Of a DNA stretch of 64,000 bases, positions 23,199 to 34,900 are shown one piece after another; position 1 is the stretch's first letter; every line of letters begins with the position of its first letter. This stretch comes from Zygaena filipendulae (Eukaryota > Arthropoda > Insecta > Lepidoptera > Zygaenidae), in NCBI GenBank assembly GCA_907165275.2, contig OU015673.1, positions 7,033,001 through 7,097,000 of the forward strand. The letters are read 5' to 3'. Both the position numbers and the translations under genes were made by a program. The notes under the pieces are model-generated. The model searched no databases. It was not told the origin of the DNA and saw only the letters and a list, made by a program, of their open reading frames with translations.

Positions 23199-23405
23199 TA
23201 GCCCTGGTACCCGATGGTAAACGCGGTAAATTATACCTAAGGAAAAGGTATTTCCTCCGGAACTACATATATGCACCTATTCATTGTGCTGGGTTAAGAT
23301 AAATATTATATTTTGTCAGAACATAGCTTTCTGTATACTAAATTTCATTGAAACCCAACCTAATAAACGAACAGACAAACAGACATATTTATGATATTTA
23401 TAAAA
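23199..23405 (-). mobile_element. Degenerate Hel
   Basis: CTAG near 23199, damaged hairpin, 'tactaaatttcattgaaacc', 'acagacaaacagac'. Confidence 0.5.
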
Positions 23406-23408
23406 AAA

Positions 23409-23590
23409 TCCTTACTATTATAAATGCGAAAGTGAGTTTGTTTGTTTGTTACGCTTTCACGCCTTTACGGCTCAACCCGTCATCATGAAATTTTGCATAC
23501 ATGTTTTCAGGGGTACAGAAAACGACATAGGGTACTTTTTGTTCTGGAATTCTTGCAGGAACTCCGAAAAAACGCTGGTGAAACTGCTTA
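23409..23590 (+). mobile_element. Hel, 3' end decayed
   Basis: Starts tccttactattataaatgcg just after the Hel at 23199 and runs to 'aaaacgctggtgaaactgct'. Confidence 0.68.
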
Positions 23591-24195
23591 AAATTTTGCA
23601 TTCTGCGTCATGTTGTCAGTGATATCTACAGAAAAGGGTAAAGGGAATCAATATAAATGTGAGTTTGTGTGTATAGTTGTTATTTATACCTATACGAAAT
23701 TAGAAACCTAATTATATACTTTTGGTTCTGGTATAGGATATTGGGACATTTTATCTCCGGGAAAATTCGTGTAAATTCTAAGGATCTCTAAATAAAGTAT
23801 TACCATCTCTGTAGCTTAGTTTGGGACCAGCTGGTGTTGTGCGATAATGTCCAAGTAATTATAATACAAAAAGAACATAATTAGTGAGAAATAAGTGGCA
23901 AGTCAGCGAACCTGTTGCTAAAAGGACGATAAGACGAAAATGTTTTTAATGAGATCACTTGACAGGCAGAAGGGAAACTCGTTATACTTAGCAACCTTAT
24001 TTGTAGCGATAACAAGCAAAGATTTTGTGATCCCTAATCTCGTATAAATAACGAAGAGAGCCTAATTAACGCCCTTACAGGGTCGAAACATTCGGTAAAA
24101 CTGACGCCACGCGGTATAAAAAAACATAAAGTGTCGTCTTTGATATTTTGGTTATAAAGAAATCGATAAAAGAGTAACTTTATTTTAATAGTTCA

Positions 24196-24394
24196 CTAGC
24201 TGGTCCTTTTGGTTTCACCAGCGTTAGTTTTGGAGTTTCCGTTGGAATTCCGGGATAAAATCACCCCATAATATAGAGCTCCCTGTAAGAGAAAGAATAA
24301 AAAAAATGGGTTATAAGTAGTTTTTTGTTTGTCCATTACAAACAAATAAACATTAAAAAAATCAAATCTTTTCTCTTTATAATATTAGTGTGGA
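24196..24394 (-). mobile_element. Hel, 199 bp
   Basis: CTAG at 24196, a mutated hairpin (ggtttcaccagcg), 'tcaaatcttttctctttata' and a 5' end adjoining T. Confidence 0.68.
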
Positions 24395-24950
24395 TATGTT
24401 TACAAGAATTGCTAGTTTAGGTTACTAGATATTTAGATTTTGCAACCGACAATAGTTTTTTATGCACGATAGATCATAAAATTTTATTTCAGTCAGCCAA
24501 GAACTTGAATTTGCGAAGACGAGAAGTGAAAAGTTAGCTATAAGTATATTAAAGTACCAGATTGACGATGCTACCTCACCTTTAAATAAACAAGCTTTAG
24601 TTTTACCTAGAAACTTTCTTAATCTGAAATTGTAGAACTCTCCCAAGTAGTCGAGTAAAAACACACATTAAAACATTGTTAAGTCATAAACCCCAAATGG
24701 CGTCTAAAGAAAAGCAATTATAAACTTTGAGATTACTTATATAGGTATTTTAGAAATATTTATTTACCTACCGAATAAATTTAGTATAGATAATATACCA
24801 AAAAATAAAAATCAGTACAGTAATAGGTAGGTGCAAAAAATGAAAGTGCAAACGCAACAAAACTTATTACACCTAATCATAATCTACTTTTATAGTTACT
24901 AACATTTTCACGCGGTTTCCCCACGTTAATTTACGCCATATCCTTTATAA

Positions 24951-25145
24951 TCCTACTAATAATATAAATGTGGAAGTGTGGATGTTTGGATGTTTCTTAC
25001 TCAATCACGCAAAAACGGCTGAACGGATTTGGGTAAAATTTGGCATGCACGTTGTCAGGGGTACAGAAAAGAACATAGGGTACTTTTTATCCCGGAATTC
25101 CCGCGGGAACTCCGAAATTACCGCGGGTGAAACCGCGGCGGTCAG
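24951..25145 (+). mobile_element. Hel, CTAG lost
   Basis: Starts tcctactaataatataaatg. Hairpin gcgggtgaaaccgcgg is intact but followed by cggtcag instead of CTAG. Confidence 0.72.
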
Positions 25146-25165
25146 CCATTATATACCTAATATAT

Positions 25166-25415
25166 CGCAGTCATCTGGTTGAATCCGCTATTTGATTGAA
25201 TGTCTAGCGCGTTCCTTGAATGACGACATTTTGGTTAAGTTAGATTTGTACTGGTGACTAAAAGTGAGAGAAAAAAAAAAGTTTTGTATGCGTGCACTAC
25301 CTATCCTATCGTGTACTACCTATCCTATCGTTCTTTAGTAATTCAATTAAATGTCGGTCATTCAATGAACGCCCTAGTCATACAATCAAATAGCGGATTC
25401 AACCAGGTGACTGCG
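25166..25415. mobile_element. Inverted-repeat element, 250 bp
   Basis: About 40-bp imperfect arms: cgcagtcatctggttgaatc and gattcaaccaggtgactgcg, each followed inward by the 'cgctatttgattg' motif. Confidence 0.75.
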
Positions 25416-25424
25416 ACATATACA

Positions 25425-25774
25425 CAACGTGTTAATGTATTAACTGAAAACTAGAAAGTAATTTGTTCAGGATCGACTTCCGAATAGATCGAACCATGTT
25501 TTTATATAGGTTATTTTTTTTTTTACTAGCCCATGTCTAAATGATTTATAACACAATATTTAGCGCGTACGCCACCCGTAGCAAAATAATCGAATCGGTC
25601 ATTGACACGTAGGCGCGGGCGTAGCGCTTGAAATTTCGTAGAAAGGTCACCTCCAAACTAATGTTGAATAACTTTTAGACTATTAATTTTTTCGACATAA
25701 TTTAGTCACATTATTTTTTATTTTTTTAAATGGTGGTGGTGTATCAGGTTTTTGGTTAATTCATTAACACGTTG
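25425..25774 (-). mobile_element. MITE-B copy 3
   Basis: Reverse orientation (core reads gcgggcgtagcgctt). It starts ten bases after another inverted-repeat element ends at 25415. Confidence 0.82.
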
Positions 25775-27084
25775 TACCTATATATATTGCGAAAAAAGTA
25801 CCCCATGTCCTTTTCTCCCAAACAAAGTGTATGCAAAATGAGATTATTTACCTATATATGGACCCTTGAGATCTAACCCGGTTTTCATAATGTTACAGAT
25901 TGAAGTATTAATATACTTAGGTTATTATTCCGATATCTGGTGCTCATTGCGAATGAATTAAGTTCGTCAAATCTCGATTGACAAACCGTATAATGAAACG
26001 ATCGACCGAAGTAGGACATATTTTCCGATTAATCGAACACCATCGATCGGAAGTAGACCGTTCAGTTTCAAACACCCGTACTCGTTCCAACTTGAACTGT
26101 CTACGAGAAACTTAAAGTGATAGTTTATCGCAGGATACATCCTCAAATTACCTGGTACATTCTACCTGGGCCCTTATTCACTATGACCAAACATGTCTTG
26201 CCCATAACGAGCATCCAAAAAACACATTCCCAAACATTCTAGATGCCAAAATATACACTAAAGTACAATTATAATGTAATCTATATCTATACTTATAACA
26301 AAACTGTACAGAGGTCAATTCTGTACATCGAATACATAATATTCAAATGTACGGGGCGTAGTACCTAATACGAGAGAAACTGACTTAATTAAGAATGACC
26401 TTGATTAACGTAATCTTTAAATGGCATTCTGTGTCTATTTGCTGGGAATAGAGACAATTTGCTAAATAATTAGGTATAATTTTAATCTGTGCTTTTGCAA
26501 CATTGATTCTGTTTAATATTAAATTATAATTAAATAATAAATCATATTACCATAACTTGTGTACAATTCAAGAATTTTCAAAAAAGAAAAAAATTAAATT
26601 TCTTTCCAGTTATTACGAATATTAAAATTTCATCTAAAAGAATCTTTTTATACGTAGATTTTGGTAATGGCGACATCTAAAAGATATGTACCAAGTATTT
26701 TATTCACTTTTATAGTAATTTAAAAGGGGTCATAATGTAAGAAACTATCTATTGAACCTTGCACGAGAACTTGCCAAACTAAAAATAATGCGTAGAGCTA
26801 ATCACTCTTATATTTTTCAAAGATTGTGACTTGCAAAACACGCTAAGCAAAACAAACTTTATTGCTTAAATCTGAAGATTTAAAATCCAGCGAATTATTT
26901 TCTATGAGATTTCCAAATAAAGTGCTTCAATTTTTTTTTTCTTATAGTGACGGATGCATTAAAACGATTTATAGCTACACTTAGGTTTGAGATAACTTTT
27001 ACCCGATGACTTGCTGCGCGTCTTATATTTAAGATGTATAGCATTGAGTTAATAGCGTGATGTCTATGACGCATTATTTTTAAA
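25775..27084. other. Unassigned 1.3 kb
   Basis: Only a Hel scrap (25795-25850) and the MITE-K fragment were recognised. Confidence 0.45.
26167..26262 (-). mobile_element. MITE-K one-ended fragment
   Basis: 'gggcccttattcactatgacc' followed by the same interior (gcatccaaaaaacacattccca); the far end is not found. Confidence 0.6.
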
Positions 27085-27395
27085 CTAGCTGTGCCCCGCG
27101 GTTTCACCCGCGTGAAAGGTTTTTATACAACAACTTTTTTTGCCGACATCCGATTTCAATGAAACAAAGCCTATAATGTAGCTCCAAGCTAAGCTTAATC
27201 TACCTATGAAAACCGCATGACAATCCGATCAGTAGATTCAGAGATTATCGCGAACAAACAGACAGACAGAAAATTATTTAAAAAACCCTTTTTTTGTGGT
27301 TGGTGGAACTCTGCTTTTATCGCCCCCTGTCAATTTTTGTTAAAAATATTCAATGTACAGAATCGCGGATTCTACTCTTTCAGGTAGGTATTATA
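27085..27395 (-). mobile_element. Hel subfamily with 'gttgtataaaaac', about 310 bp
   Basis: CTAG at 27085, full hairpin, 'aacaaagcctataatgtagc', 'gaatcgcggattctactctt'. Inverted counterpart at 44730. Confidence 0.7.
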
Positions 27396-27697
27396 AATAA
27401 TAAAATGTTAAGTAAAAAACATATTAGACGCAATCATCAGCAAGGCGAAAACTTCTCTAAAAATGACACTAAAACAAAAATTTGTGAAGAATCTGTGGTT
27501 CTTTTCAGTACTTAGTAAATAATAAAAAATATCGTACGTGTATAACCACAATATAAATCCGGGTAAAACGTTAAAACAATGATTAAAACATTAAAAATCA
27601 TAAACCCCGAGTGTCGTCTCAAGAAAAGCAATTACAAACTTCAAGATTACTTTATTTCTATAAAGTAATATTTCTGATATAAAGTGGTACTTCTGTA

Positions 27698-27912
27698 CTA
27701 GCTGTTCCTCGCGGTTTCACCCGTGCTAATTTCGGATTTCCCACGGGAATCCAGGGATGAAAGTAGGTACCCTATGTGCTTCTCTGTACCCCTGACACCG
27801 TGCATGCTAAATTTCATCACGATCGGTTGAGCCGTTAAGGCGTGAAAGCGTAACATACAAACAAATAAACAACCAAACTCACTTTCGCATTTATAATATT
27901 AATATAAAAGGA
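27698..27912 (-). mobile_element. Hel, 215 bp
   Basis: CTAG at 27698, 'cctgacaccgtgcatgctaa', 'actcactttcgcatttataa'. Confidence 0.75.
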
Positions 27913-28309
27913 ATTATAACTACTCAATGAAATTGCTGTCATGCGGTGTGCTTAGCAACATTGGAAATAAATAAACAAATTATAATAAAAACGGAGTAAA
28001 TAAATAACAAATAATAGTTTTGTAACCAACGTTTATGATTTACTCTAATAAATATATTATAATAATAATTAAAATTAAATAATGATTAAATTAAATAATA
28101 ATTAAAATAATAATTTACTCAAATAAATAAATAAAACGCTTCTACAAGCATTGGATACCAGAAAACTGATATAACAATATACTCGTATCTGTTTTACTCT
28201 ATATGTTTGAACGCGCATAACGCAAGCACTACAACGACGGTATCAAGTTACGTCACTGGTTAACCTTAACATTTAATAATTACTCTAACAAAATCAAAGA
28301 TTTTCTGAG

Positions 28310-28353
28310 GGAGTTCCAAAACTTATGCGGGTGAAACCGCAAGCATCAGTTAA
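28310..28353 (+). mobile_element. Hel 3' end fragment
   Basis: 'gggagttccaaaacttatgc', 'gggtgaaaccgcaagcatca', then a CTAG a few bases off. Confidence 0.45.
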
Positions 28354-28464
28354 CTAGTAGGTAATGAGTTTAAATAGTCGCATCACTGAGACGGTAGGTA
28401 TAATGTAATCGTGTTCCCGAGGGAAACTGCATGGGGGTAGGGCGCTTTCTAGTGCCCGGCTGGC

Positions 28465-28800
28465 TAGCTACCACCTTCAAGTTGTAAATCTGTCGCCAAG
28501 CACCTAAAGCTGGGTCCACATTTGTAGCATTTCTGTGTATCGTATCTCCGTTGCGTGGCCTCAGCGCGTATCATGATCGCTAGTTTGGACACAAAATGAT
28601 AACGCTACAAGGTGGTACAAATGTGGACCTAGCGTTACGGTGTGTTCCGGCAGCCTCACTTGAAAGCCAGTTCCTGTCCCCATTCCAGGTCGGCAACGCA
28701 CCTGCATGCCTTCTGGTGTTGCAGATGTCTATGGGCGGCGGTAATCACTTACCATCAGGTGTACCACTTGCCCGTTTGCCCCCTATGACATAAAAAAAAA
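28465..28800 (+). mobile_element. Non-LTR retroposon 3' part with A-tail
   Basis: Ends gggcggcggtaatcacttac...gtttgccccctatgacat followed by ten A residues. This tail is frequent in Lepidoptera. The left part matches 38444-38660 inverted. Short ORF 28596-28793 is inside it and is not a gene. Confidence 0.7.
28513..28629. mobile_element. Small MITE nested in a retroposon (117 bp)
   Basis: Ends ggtccacatttgta and tacaaatgtggacc. It interrupts the retroposon at 28465-28800, as comparison with the uninterrupted copy at 38444 shows. Confidence 0.65.
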
Positions 28801-28852
28801 ACGAAAATGAACACAGGCGACACCGCGGCGAATAACTAGTGTGCAATAAGAT

Positions 28853-29034
28853 TCTAACTAATATTATAAATGCGAATGAGTTTGTTTGTTTCACTTTAAC
28901 GGTATGTTTGTACCTACATATTTATCATGAAATATTTCGTCCACATCGTCAAGGGTACAGAAAATATTCCTATGTCCCGAGATTCCCGCGGGAACTCCGA
29001 AATTGACGTGGGTAAAACTGCGAGGAACAGCTAT
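28853..29034 (+). mobile_element. Hel, terminus CTAT
   Basis: Starts tctaactaatattataaatg and ends gggtaaaactgcgaggaaca then gCTAT. A small separate 3' fragment (caccgcggcgaataaCTAG) lies just before it at 28820-28838. Confidence 0.68.
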
Positions 29035-29457
29035 AGCAGTTCATATTAAAATTAAAAAAAAAAACTTACTTCAACTTCAAATAAGATGTCTAAGTGATAA
29101 CAATTAAATTATTTTGTGTAGGAAAAAATGTCTCATTTGAAATTTAATACAACATGGGCTGGACTTACTGTCGTCGTGAGAGAAATGAGAATTGGAATAC
29201 AAATTCATTCGAGATTTGGTAACAAAATTATTGAGAGGCATTTTATTATTTTTTTTAATCATAAATAAGATATTTTGTGTTTTGTAACATTTATATTATA
29301 AGTACTTAAAGTTATTAAACGGAGAAAATTTTAAATGGTAATCTTAAATAATATTATTGAGTTTATTTAAGAATGGTAATATAGTTGTACAATTATAAGG
29401 ATTAATTTGTAAATTAATTAAGAGCATGAATTGTTGTTACAACTGTTGGTGAACCGA

Positions 29458-29490
29458 ATAAAATAAAATAAAATAAAATAAAATAAAAAA
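29458..29490. repeat. (AAAAT)n microsatellite
   Basis: Six aaaat units within a run of A and T. Confidence 0.8.
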
Positions 29491-30582
29491 TGGTATAGTT
29501 TTTGTACGAATTTGAATAGATAGACTTGTAGTAGGTATGGCTATTGGCTACGACCTTTTTATTTACTACTAGGTATTTATATAGGTAGTAAGGTAGTAAA
29601 AATAATCCACAGTAGAATATGTAGAGTAGCGTAAATAAATACCTACTATTTTTGTTTTTCATCACAACAGCAGTATTGCAACATAATAATATTATTAAAT
29701 AAGACAAAAAGTGCCAAAAACTGCCACTTTTGGCAGTTTTCAATCAGCTTAATTTGGGGCTAGGTGGCGCTGACTGGGAATACCCTAGCAAGCATTATCT
29801 ATGCCGCAGACCCAACAGCTGCAGCTCAAACCGAAGTCATACTTTAAAGCACCTTTTTTGTATAAAATTCTCAAGAATTTTGCGAATAAACTTTATAATT
29901 AAACGAGTTAAAATATACGAAAGTTAAGCAATTATGACTCGGTGGAATAGTTAGACTAATTAAATTATTAATTACTACGACGCCGCGTTAGGACTAAAGC
30001 TAGCTGAAAAATTCATTTTGAAACTTTTAATTAGGAAAAGTGCAAAAATTTAATGCATTAACTACACATATACATACCTACAGGGGAGTGTGTTGCGCAG
30101 CTGCTACTCTCCGGCCCACGGACGAAGCCAAGTTTTAATATAGGAGAGCGTGGTTCAAGAAAACAACAAAACAACAAAATAAAATGTTAACAAAAAATTA
30201 AAACCGCAGACTTCAAAACACACAATGCACTCCCTACACTAAAAGTTAAAAATAACTTACGAAAATCTTTGAATTTGACTTTGCATCGCAGTAAAAACAT
30301 ACAAACATACAAACCCTACTATCACACATCATCATTACAAACGGAGAAGTTTCTGAAGATGTATATGTCAATCATACATCGGCATATGGATATGGAATAA
30401 TTATGTTCTGGATTAACACAGGAATACTTTTGCTCGGAGTTCCCTAGGAAATCCCGAAATTCGCACTAACGGAGAATCCTTACTAATAGGTACTTAATGC
30501 GAAAGTGAGGTTAATTTTTTCATATTATATTTTTAAGGACCTTTATAATAGTAGATTTTACAACAAGTGCACAAATCAAACC

Positions 30583-30627
30583 ATTTTTATTCGAGACTTT
30601 TATTAATGTCGAGAATAAAATGGTTTT
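30583..30627. repeat. Short inverted repeat
   Basis: aaccatttttattcgaga and tcgagaataaaatggtt, with one unpaired base. Confidence 0.6.
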
Positions 30628-31133
30628 GTGGACGAGTTATAAACTCTGCTTTTCACTTCGATTGCGAGGACATAAAACAGTAGTATAACATAACATTTCT
30701 TTAATTAAAATTCAAAGTAAAATTTGTACAGTTTTGAATACTGAAGGAAATTGTTTTTCCCGGCATATTAACGGTATTTATGTCTTAAAAAACACATAAG
30801 GCAAATAAATTAAAGTAAATATTATAAAATAACAAATTCTATCTATGAACTACTTATTGTGTTTGGCTGTATGGCTCATTTTCTTTGCCTTAATATAGAT
30901 ACATTTATGAGTAGATACGTTTATGCACTTGTGCACAAATTCTATTTTATGCAGCCTATATCCTGCACAAACGAGCACTTTCAGAGCGTAAGAAGTGAAA
31001 TAGTACATTGTTATCCTAGGGGTGAAAGTAATCCCGAGGATAACACTGTGCTTTTCATTACGAATGCAAGAAAAGTCAAAATAAAAATAGGAATTAGCTA
31101 AAGAAAAAAATGAGTGAATTTTATTTTACATAA

Positions 31134-31191
31134 ATCAACCATTAGGTGTGCTACTGGCCAGTAAGTATGCCCTGTGACATAAAAAAAAAAC
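31134..31191 (+). mobile_element. Retroposon tail fragment with A-tail
   Basis: 'ccattaggtgtgctactggc...gccctgtgacat' followed by ten A residues. Confidence 0.55.
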
Positions 31192-31461
31192 TTGAGTTTC
31201 TGCAGTATCTAGCTGTCAGTTGAAAGCGATTCTCCCTAGAGCTGAAAAATGTTACTTTCAACCCGCTTCTCAGGCAACTTCAGACCTACTTTCCGAGTAT
31301 GAGTAATGAAAAATATATTTTATGTCGGTCCCATTATAATAAATACAAACACTTAATTTTAAGAAACAAACTAAATCTACACGCCAACCTATATACCTAC
31401 ATAATAGTAAAAAACAACAATTAAAAATAATAGAATAATAAAAATAGGGTTAAACTGTACC

Positions 31462-31725
31462 CTATTTGTGTTGGCTTACAGCTCTAAACAGATGTTTTGC
31501 TGTTTCAGAGATAAGGTCAGACAAGATTTTATTAAAAATATCCGTCATATCTGTTGAGGCTGTAAGCCACCACGACCTATCTTCATAGTTCATCATATTT
31601 TTTATAAATTGCATCGAACCTTTTTTACGATCAGTAAACTGATAACTCAGCTCTGCGACCTTGTCACCTTCAAAGAAGAAAACCATTTCTCGAAATGTCA
31701 TTGGCAAAAACATTTGTAGTTCCAT
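31462..31725 (-). CDS. Unassigned 87-aa ORF, possibly a terminal exon
   Basis: ATG at 31725, TAG at 31462-31464. Unlike the other short ORFs here it has an ordinary protein-like composition: hydrophobic start, EGDK, a charged middle, SWW, then an amphipathic C-terminal helix ending LFRAVSQHK. I do not recognise it firmly. The run FFFEGDKVAEL followed by a Trp and a helical tail faintly resembles the C-terminal part of takeout/JHBP-type proteins; this is a weak guess. An in-frame stop lies two codons before the ATG, so the piece is either complete, starts at an internal acceptor, or is a pseudogene remnant. It lies head to head with gene 1, with 146 bp between starts. Confidence 0.4.
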   Translation of the reverse strand: MELQMFLPMTFREMVFFFEGDKVAELSYQFTDRKKGSMQFIKNMMNYEDRSWWLTASTDMTDIFNKILSDLISETAKHLFRAVSQHK

Positions 31726-31871
31726 CAAAATTTATGTATCAAATCAACAAAGTTTTCTTTTCTAATAAAGATAATAATATAAGTACAAACCAAATTTATT
31801 GAGCAGTTTAAATAAAGTATACGTCTGATATGTTTATTGAGAATAAACGTTGATAAAGCAATATAAACAAT

Positions 31872-31964
31872 ATGTTTTTCATGGACCGATTGCCGACTGT
31901 TATCAGCTGTTGCTTCTGCTGTTTTTTGAGAGCGGGTACTGTTATGATAGGAATAATATCTTTC
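31872..31964 (+). CDS. Gene 1 exon 1 (start, Cys-rich N-terminus)
   Basis: Encodes 31 residues and ends in phase 0 at a strong donor, gtgagt (31965). The run CCFCCFLRAG precedes the first half of membrane span 1. Two in-frame ATGs exist. The one at 31872 has A at -3. The one at 31881 leaves nine residues before the CC pair, close to the ten in gene 2. I kept the longer form; the protein is 175 aa from the second. Confidence 0.7.
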
Positions 31965-34900
31965 GTGAGTACCTTTCAACAGTGATGAGAACCATGCAAA
32001 TTGCTTTTAGACATAGACATACCGCCGCACTCAGAGTCAACTTTAATGGTTACTTAGTTAAGTATAGATTTTTAGAACAAAACTGCCGCAATCAGACAAG
32101 TTTAATAAATTAATGTTAATTGGCATTTAACTAATTAAGTTACATCTCATTAAATGCCAATTAACATTAATTTACTGAACGCCTCTGATTGCGGCAATTT
32201 TGTTTTAAAAATCTATACTTAACTAAGTAATCATTAAAGTCGACTCTGAGTGCGGCCGATAGACATAACTTTACCAGTAATCCCGCGGGAACCCAAATTT
32301 AACGCAGTTGAAACTGCATTTAATTATGCTACACGTAGTCAGGGGAAAGGGAATAGGGTACTCTTATCCCAGAATTCCTGCGGGATCTCTGAAATTCACG
32401 CGGGTGAAACCGCAAGTAAAAAAAATGTCGAAAACGAAACCCGTTTCTAATGACGCGTATTAAAATTTGGCAGAAAAACAAATAGTACCTAATAAAGTTA
32501 CATTATTTAAGTAGAAATTGACCGATAAATTCTGAGAGAAATGTATATCGTTTTAAGCTCTACACATAAAGAATAACACATTTCTTGTGACTGGAGTTTG
32601 GAGACCTCTTCTTTTCCCATTCTGCGGCTTCATTTACGTGAATGATAAAAATTGTAGGTATAGGTCTACAACTTTATATTAGTTTCAAATGAGTCACCCT
32701 ACGTAAGGTTGTGTAAAAGAATGTAATTTTAAAAATTGGTTCTGTAGATTACCCCCTACAAACTCACAAACTTTACCTCTTCATAATATTAGTATAGGTA
32801 CTAGGTAGATTATGATGATAATACACACATCAAAAAAGTCTAGGGATCAAGTGCATTTTAGAGAATTGCCGCCAATTGGGATTATTATTGTAACTTTTCT
32901 GGATCCTTTTTGAAATTTTTTATTGAATTTCACCATTTCAATAAAGAATTTTATTCAAATTTTGTTTAAACTTTTAAAAATAACTGTCATTAAAAATCCC
33001 TATAAAAGCGTGTGACGGCGGTTTTACAAAAACATTACAATTTCTGCATCGTAACTGAAATAATTGCATCGGTATGGAGCGATGACACCACTTGCCTAGA
33101 CAAGAGATGCTGAGAGCCGTTGGAATGTTGGAAGCTGGCACCAGGCAACGCCCTATGGCTACTGCTGTTGGGACAAGGCAGAGCGTCATAAGCCGCCTAT
33201 GGATACGCTATCGCATCACGGGCAGTGTGGCCGAGCGACATGGAGGGCGAATTCGTATCACCACTCGAAGACACGACCGGTATATCCAGAATACAGCGCG
33301 AAGAAATCGTACTATGACCGCCATGATGATAGCTACGAGGCTCCACAGCGCTTCAGGCTTACTGATAAGCGATCAAACCATACGTAATCGTTTAAGAGAA
33401 GTGGGTCTGCGATCCTGAAGGCCTCTGAGAGTTCCACCAATAGCGTCCCGCAATCGTACAGCCCGTTTACAATGGGCTCGCGAAGACAGTAATTAGGAGG
33501 AAGAAGACTAGCGTGGTGTTGGCTTTTCCGAGGAATCTCGTTTCGGTATGAGGCCGGATACAAGACGTACATTAGTTTGGAGAAGCCCTGGACGTCAAGA
33601 ACGATTGAAATTCTGTTAGGAAGTTCATCCATATGGAGGGGGAACAATGATGGTTTTAGCGGGTATTAAGATCGGTGGAAGAACCGATCTCATTTGGATC
33701 AGGGGCAACCTTAATGCTCGGATTTATGCGACAAGTATTGTATCAGATGTAATCATCCCTTTGCGAAGGCAGTTGGGTGATTCGTTTCAACTTATGCACG
33801 ACAATGCACGTCCACACACTGCTGGAGTCGTAACACGCACTCTTGCCAATGCTGATATCAACGTCCTGCCGTGGCCTGCTCAATCACCAGACTTAAATCC
33901 TACTGAGCACGCATGGGTTATACTCCAAAGAAGAGCTCTGCCGAGTATGGACGCCGTAAATACCCCACAACAACTTTTTGACTTCTTACAAAGAACGTGG
34001 GTGGCCATTCCTCAAAGTGATTTTGATGAACTGATTTTAAGCATACCAAATCGCTGCGAATGTGTGATTCGTGTCAATGGAAGGAACACAGATTATTTTA
34101 ATTTGTTTATTCATTACAATAAAAGTTTAAAAAACTCCTGTCTTTGCCTTTTTTGCAATTTTATTGTCGACTTGGAATTGGTTCAATTTCTCACATCTTA
34201 CAAAAAATGAATATTTTCTTAATTTATTCAAAATGTGGGGATTAGTTGTTAATTTAGATTTGGGAAATAAGGTAGGCAACAAGCCCAGAAGATTAGATTA
34301 GATTTAAATTAATTGGGTTTCTTTTTATAGCAAAAAATAAAATGCACTTGATCCCTAGACACTTTTGATGTGTGTATATTCTCTGCTTAAATTCAATTTT
34401 GTATGGGACCTGTATCTGGAAATAAATGTTTTATTATTTATTATTTTTATTATTAAAGTAGTCCACTTATACAAATAACTGTCAACTCAAGTGAGTCTCG
34501 GTAACTCGTCGTGAAAAAATATTATCCTTGACTCACCGAGCTGCTTTATTATTAATCTGACTTGGCTCTGCTGCCGCCGCTCCTGCGGCTCTCCATCTCT
34601 AGATTGCCAGGGTTCCGTGGCATGGTCCAAGAAATAACAAAACGTTGACCAGACGGTTCTATGACGACAATTTTCAAAAAAGCTTGAGAGCTAAAAAACA
34701 GTGAAAATATCATGTCGTCAAACTTTAAAGTTTTTTTTATACCATCCCGTTTTTATGGATTTAGTGCAATATTGATCAGACAAATACGTCGATATGACAC
34801 AAGTATTTAATGCAGGACCACTTTTCGAATGAAGATGTGAAAAACAAAAAACAATTTTTAATTTTTTGGTAGTCTATATACGTTCATCTGGTTCTTACAC

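Larger units (their letters stand above)
29035..31133. other. Unassigned 2 kb upstream of the minus ORF and gene 1
   Basis: A 47-codon ORF (29128, MSHLKFNTTWAGLTVVV...) and ORF 30859-31101 have no recognisable domain. Hel scraps lie at 30436-30510. Confidence 0.4.

Noticed and set aside
29128..29271. 47-codon ORF starting MSHLKF
   Set aside because: Has an acceptor-like site before it but no donor, paralog or recognised domain; too short to support.
31725..31979. 84-aa minus ORF
   Set aside because: Antisense to gene 1 exon 1, whose Cys-rich motif and donor are matched in gene 2.
33333..33647. 104-aa minus ORF
   Set aside because: Antisense to the broken Tc1 transposase.
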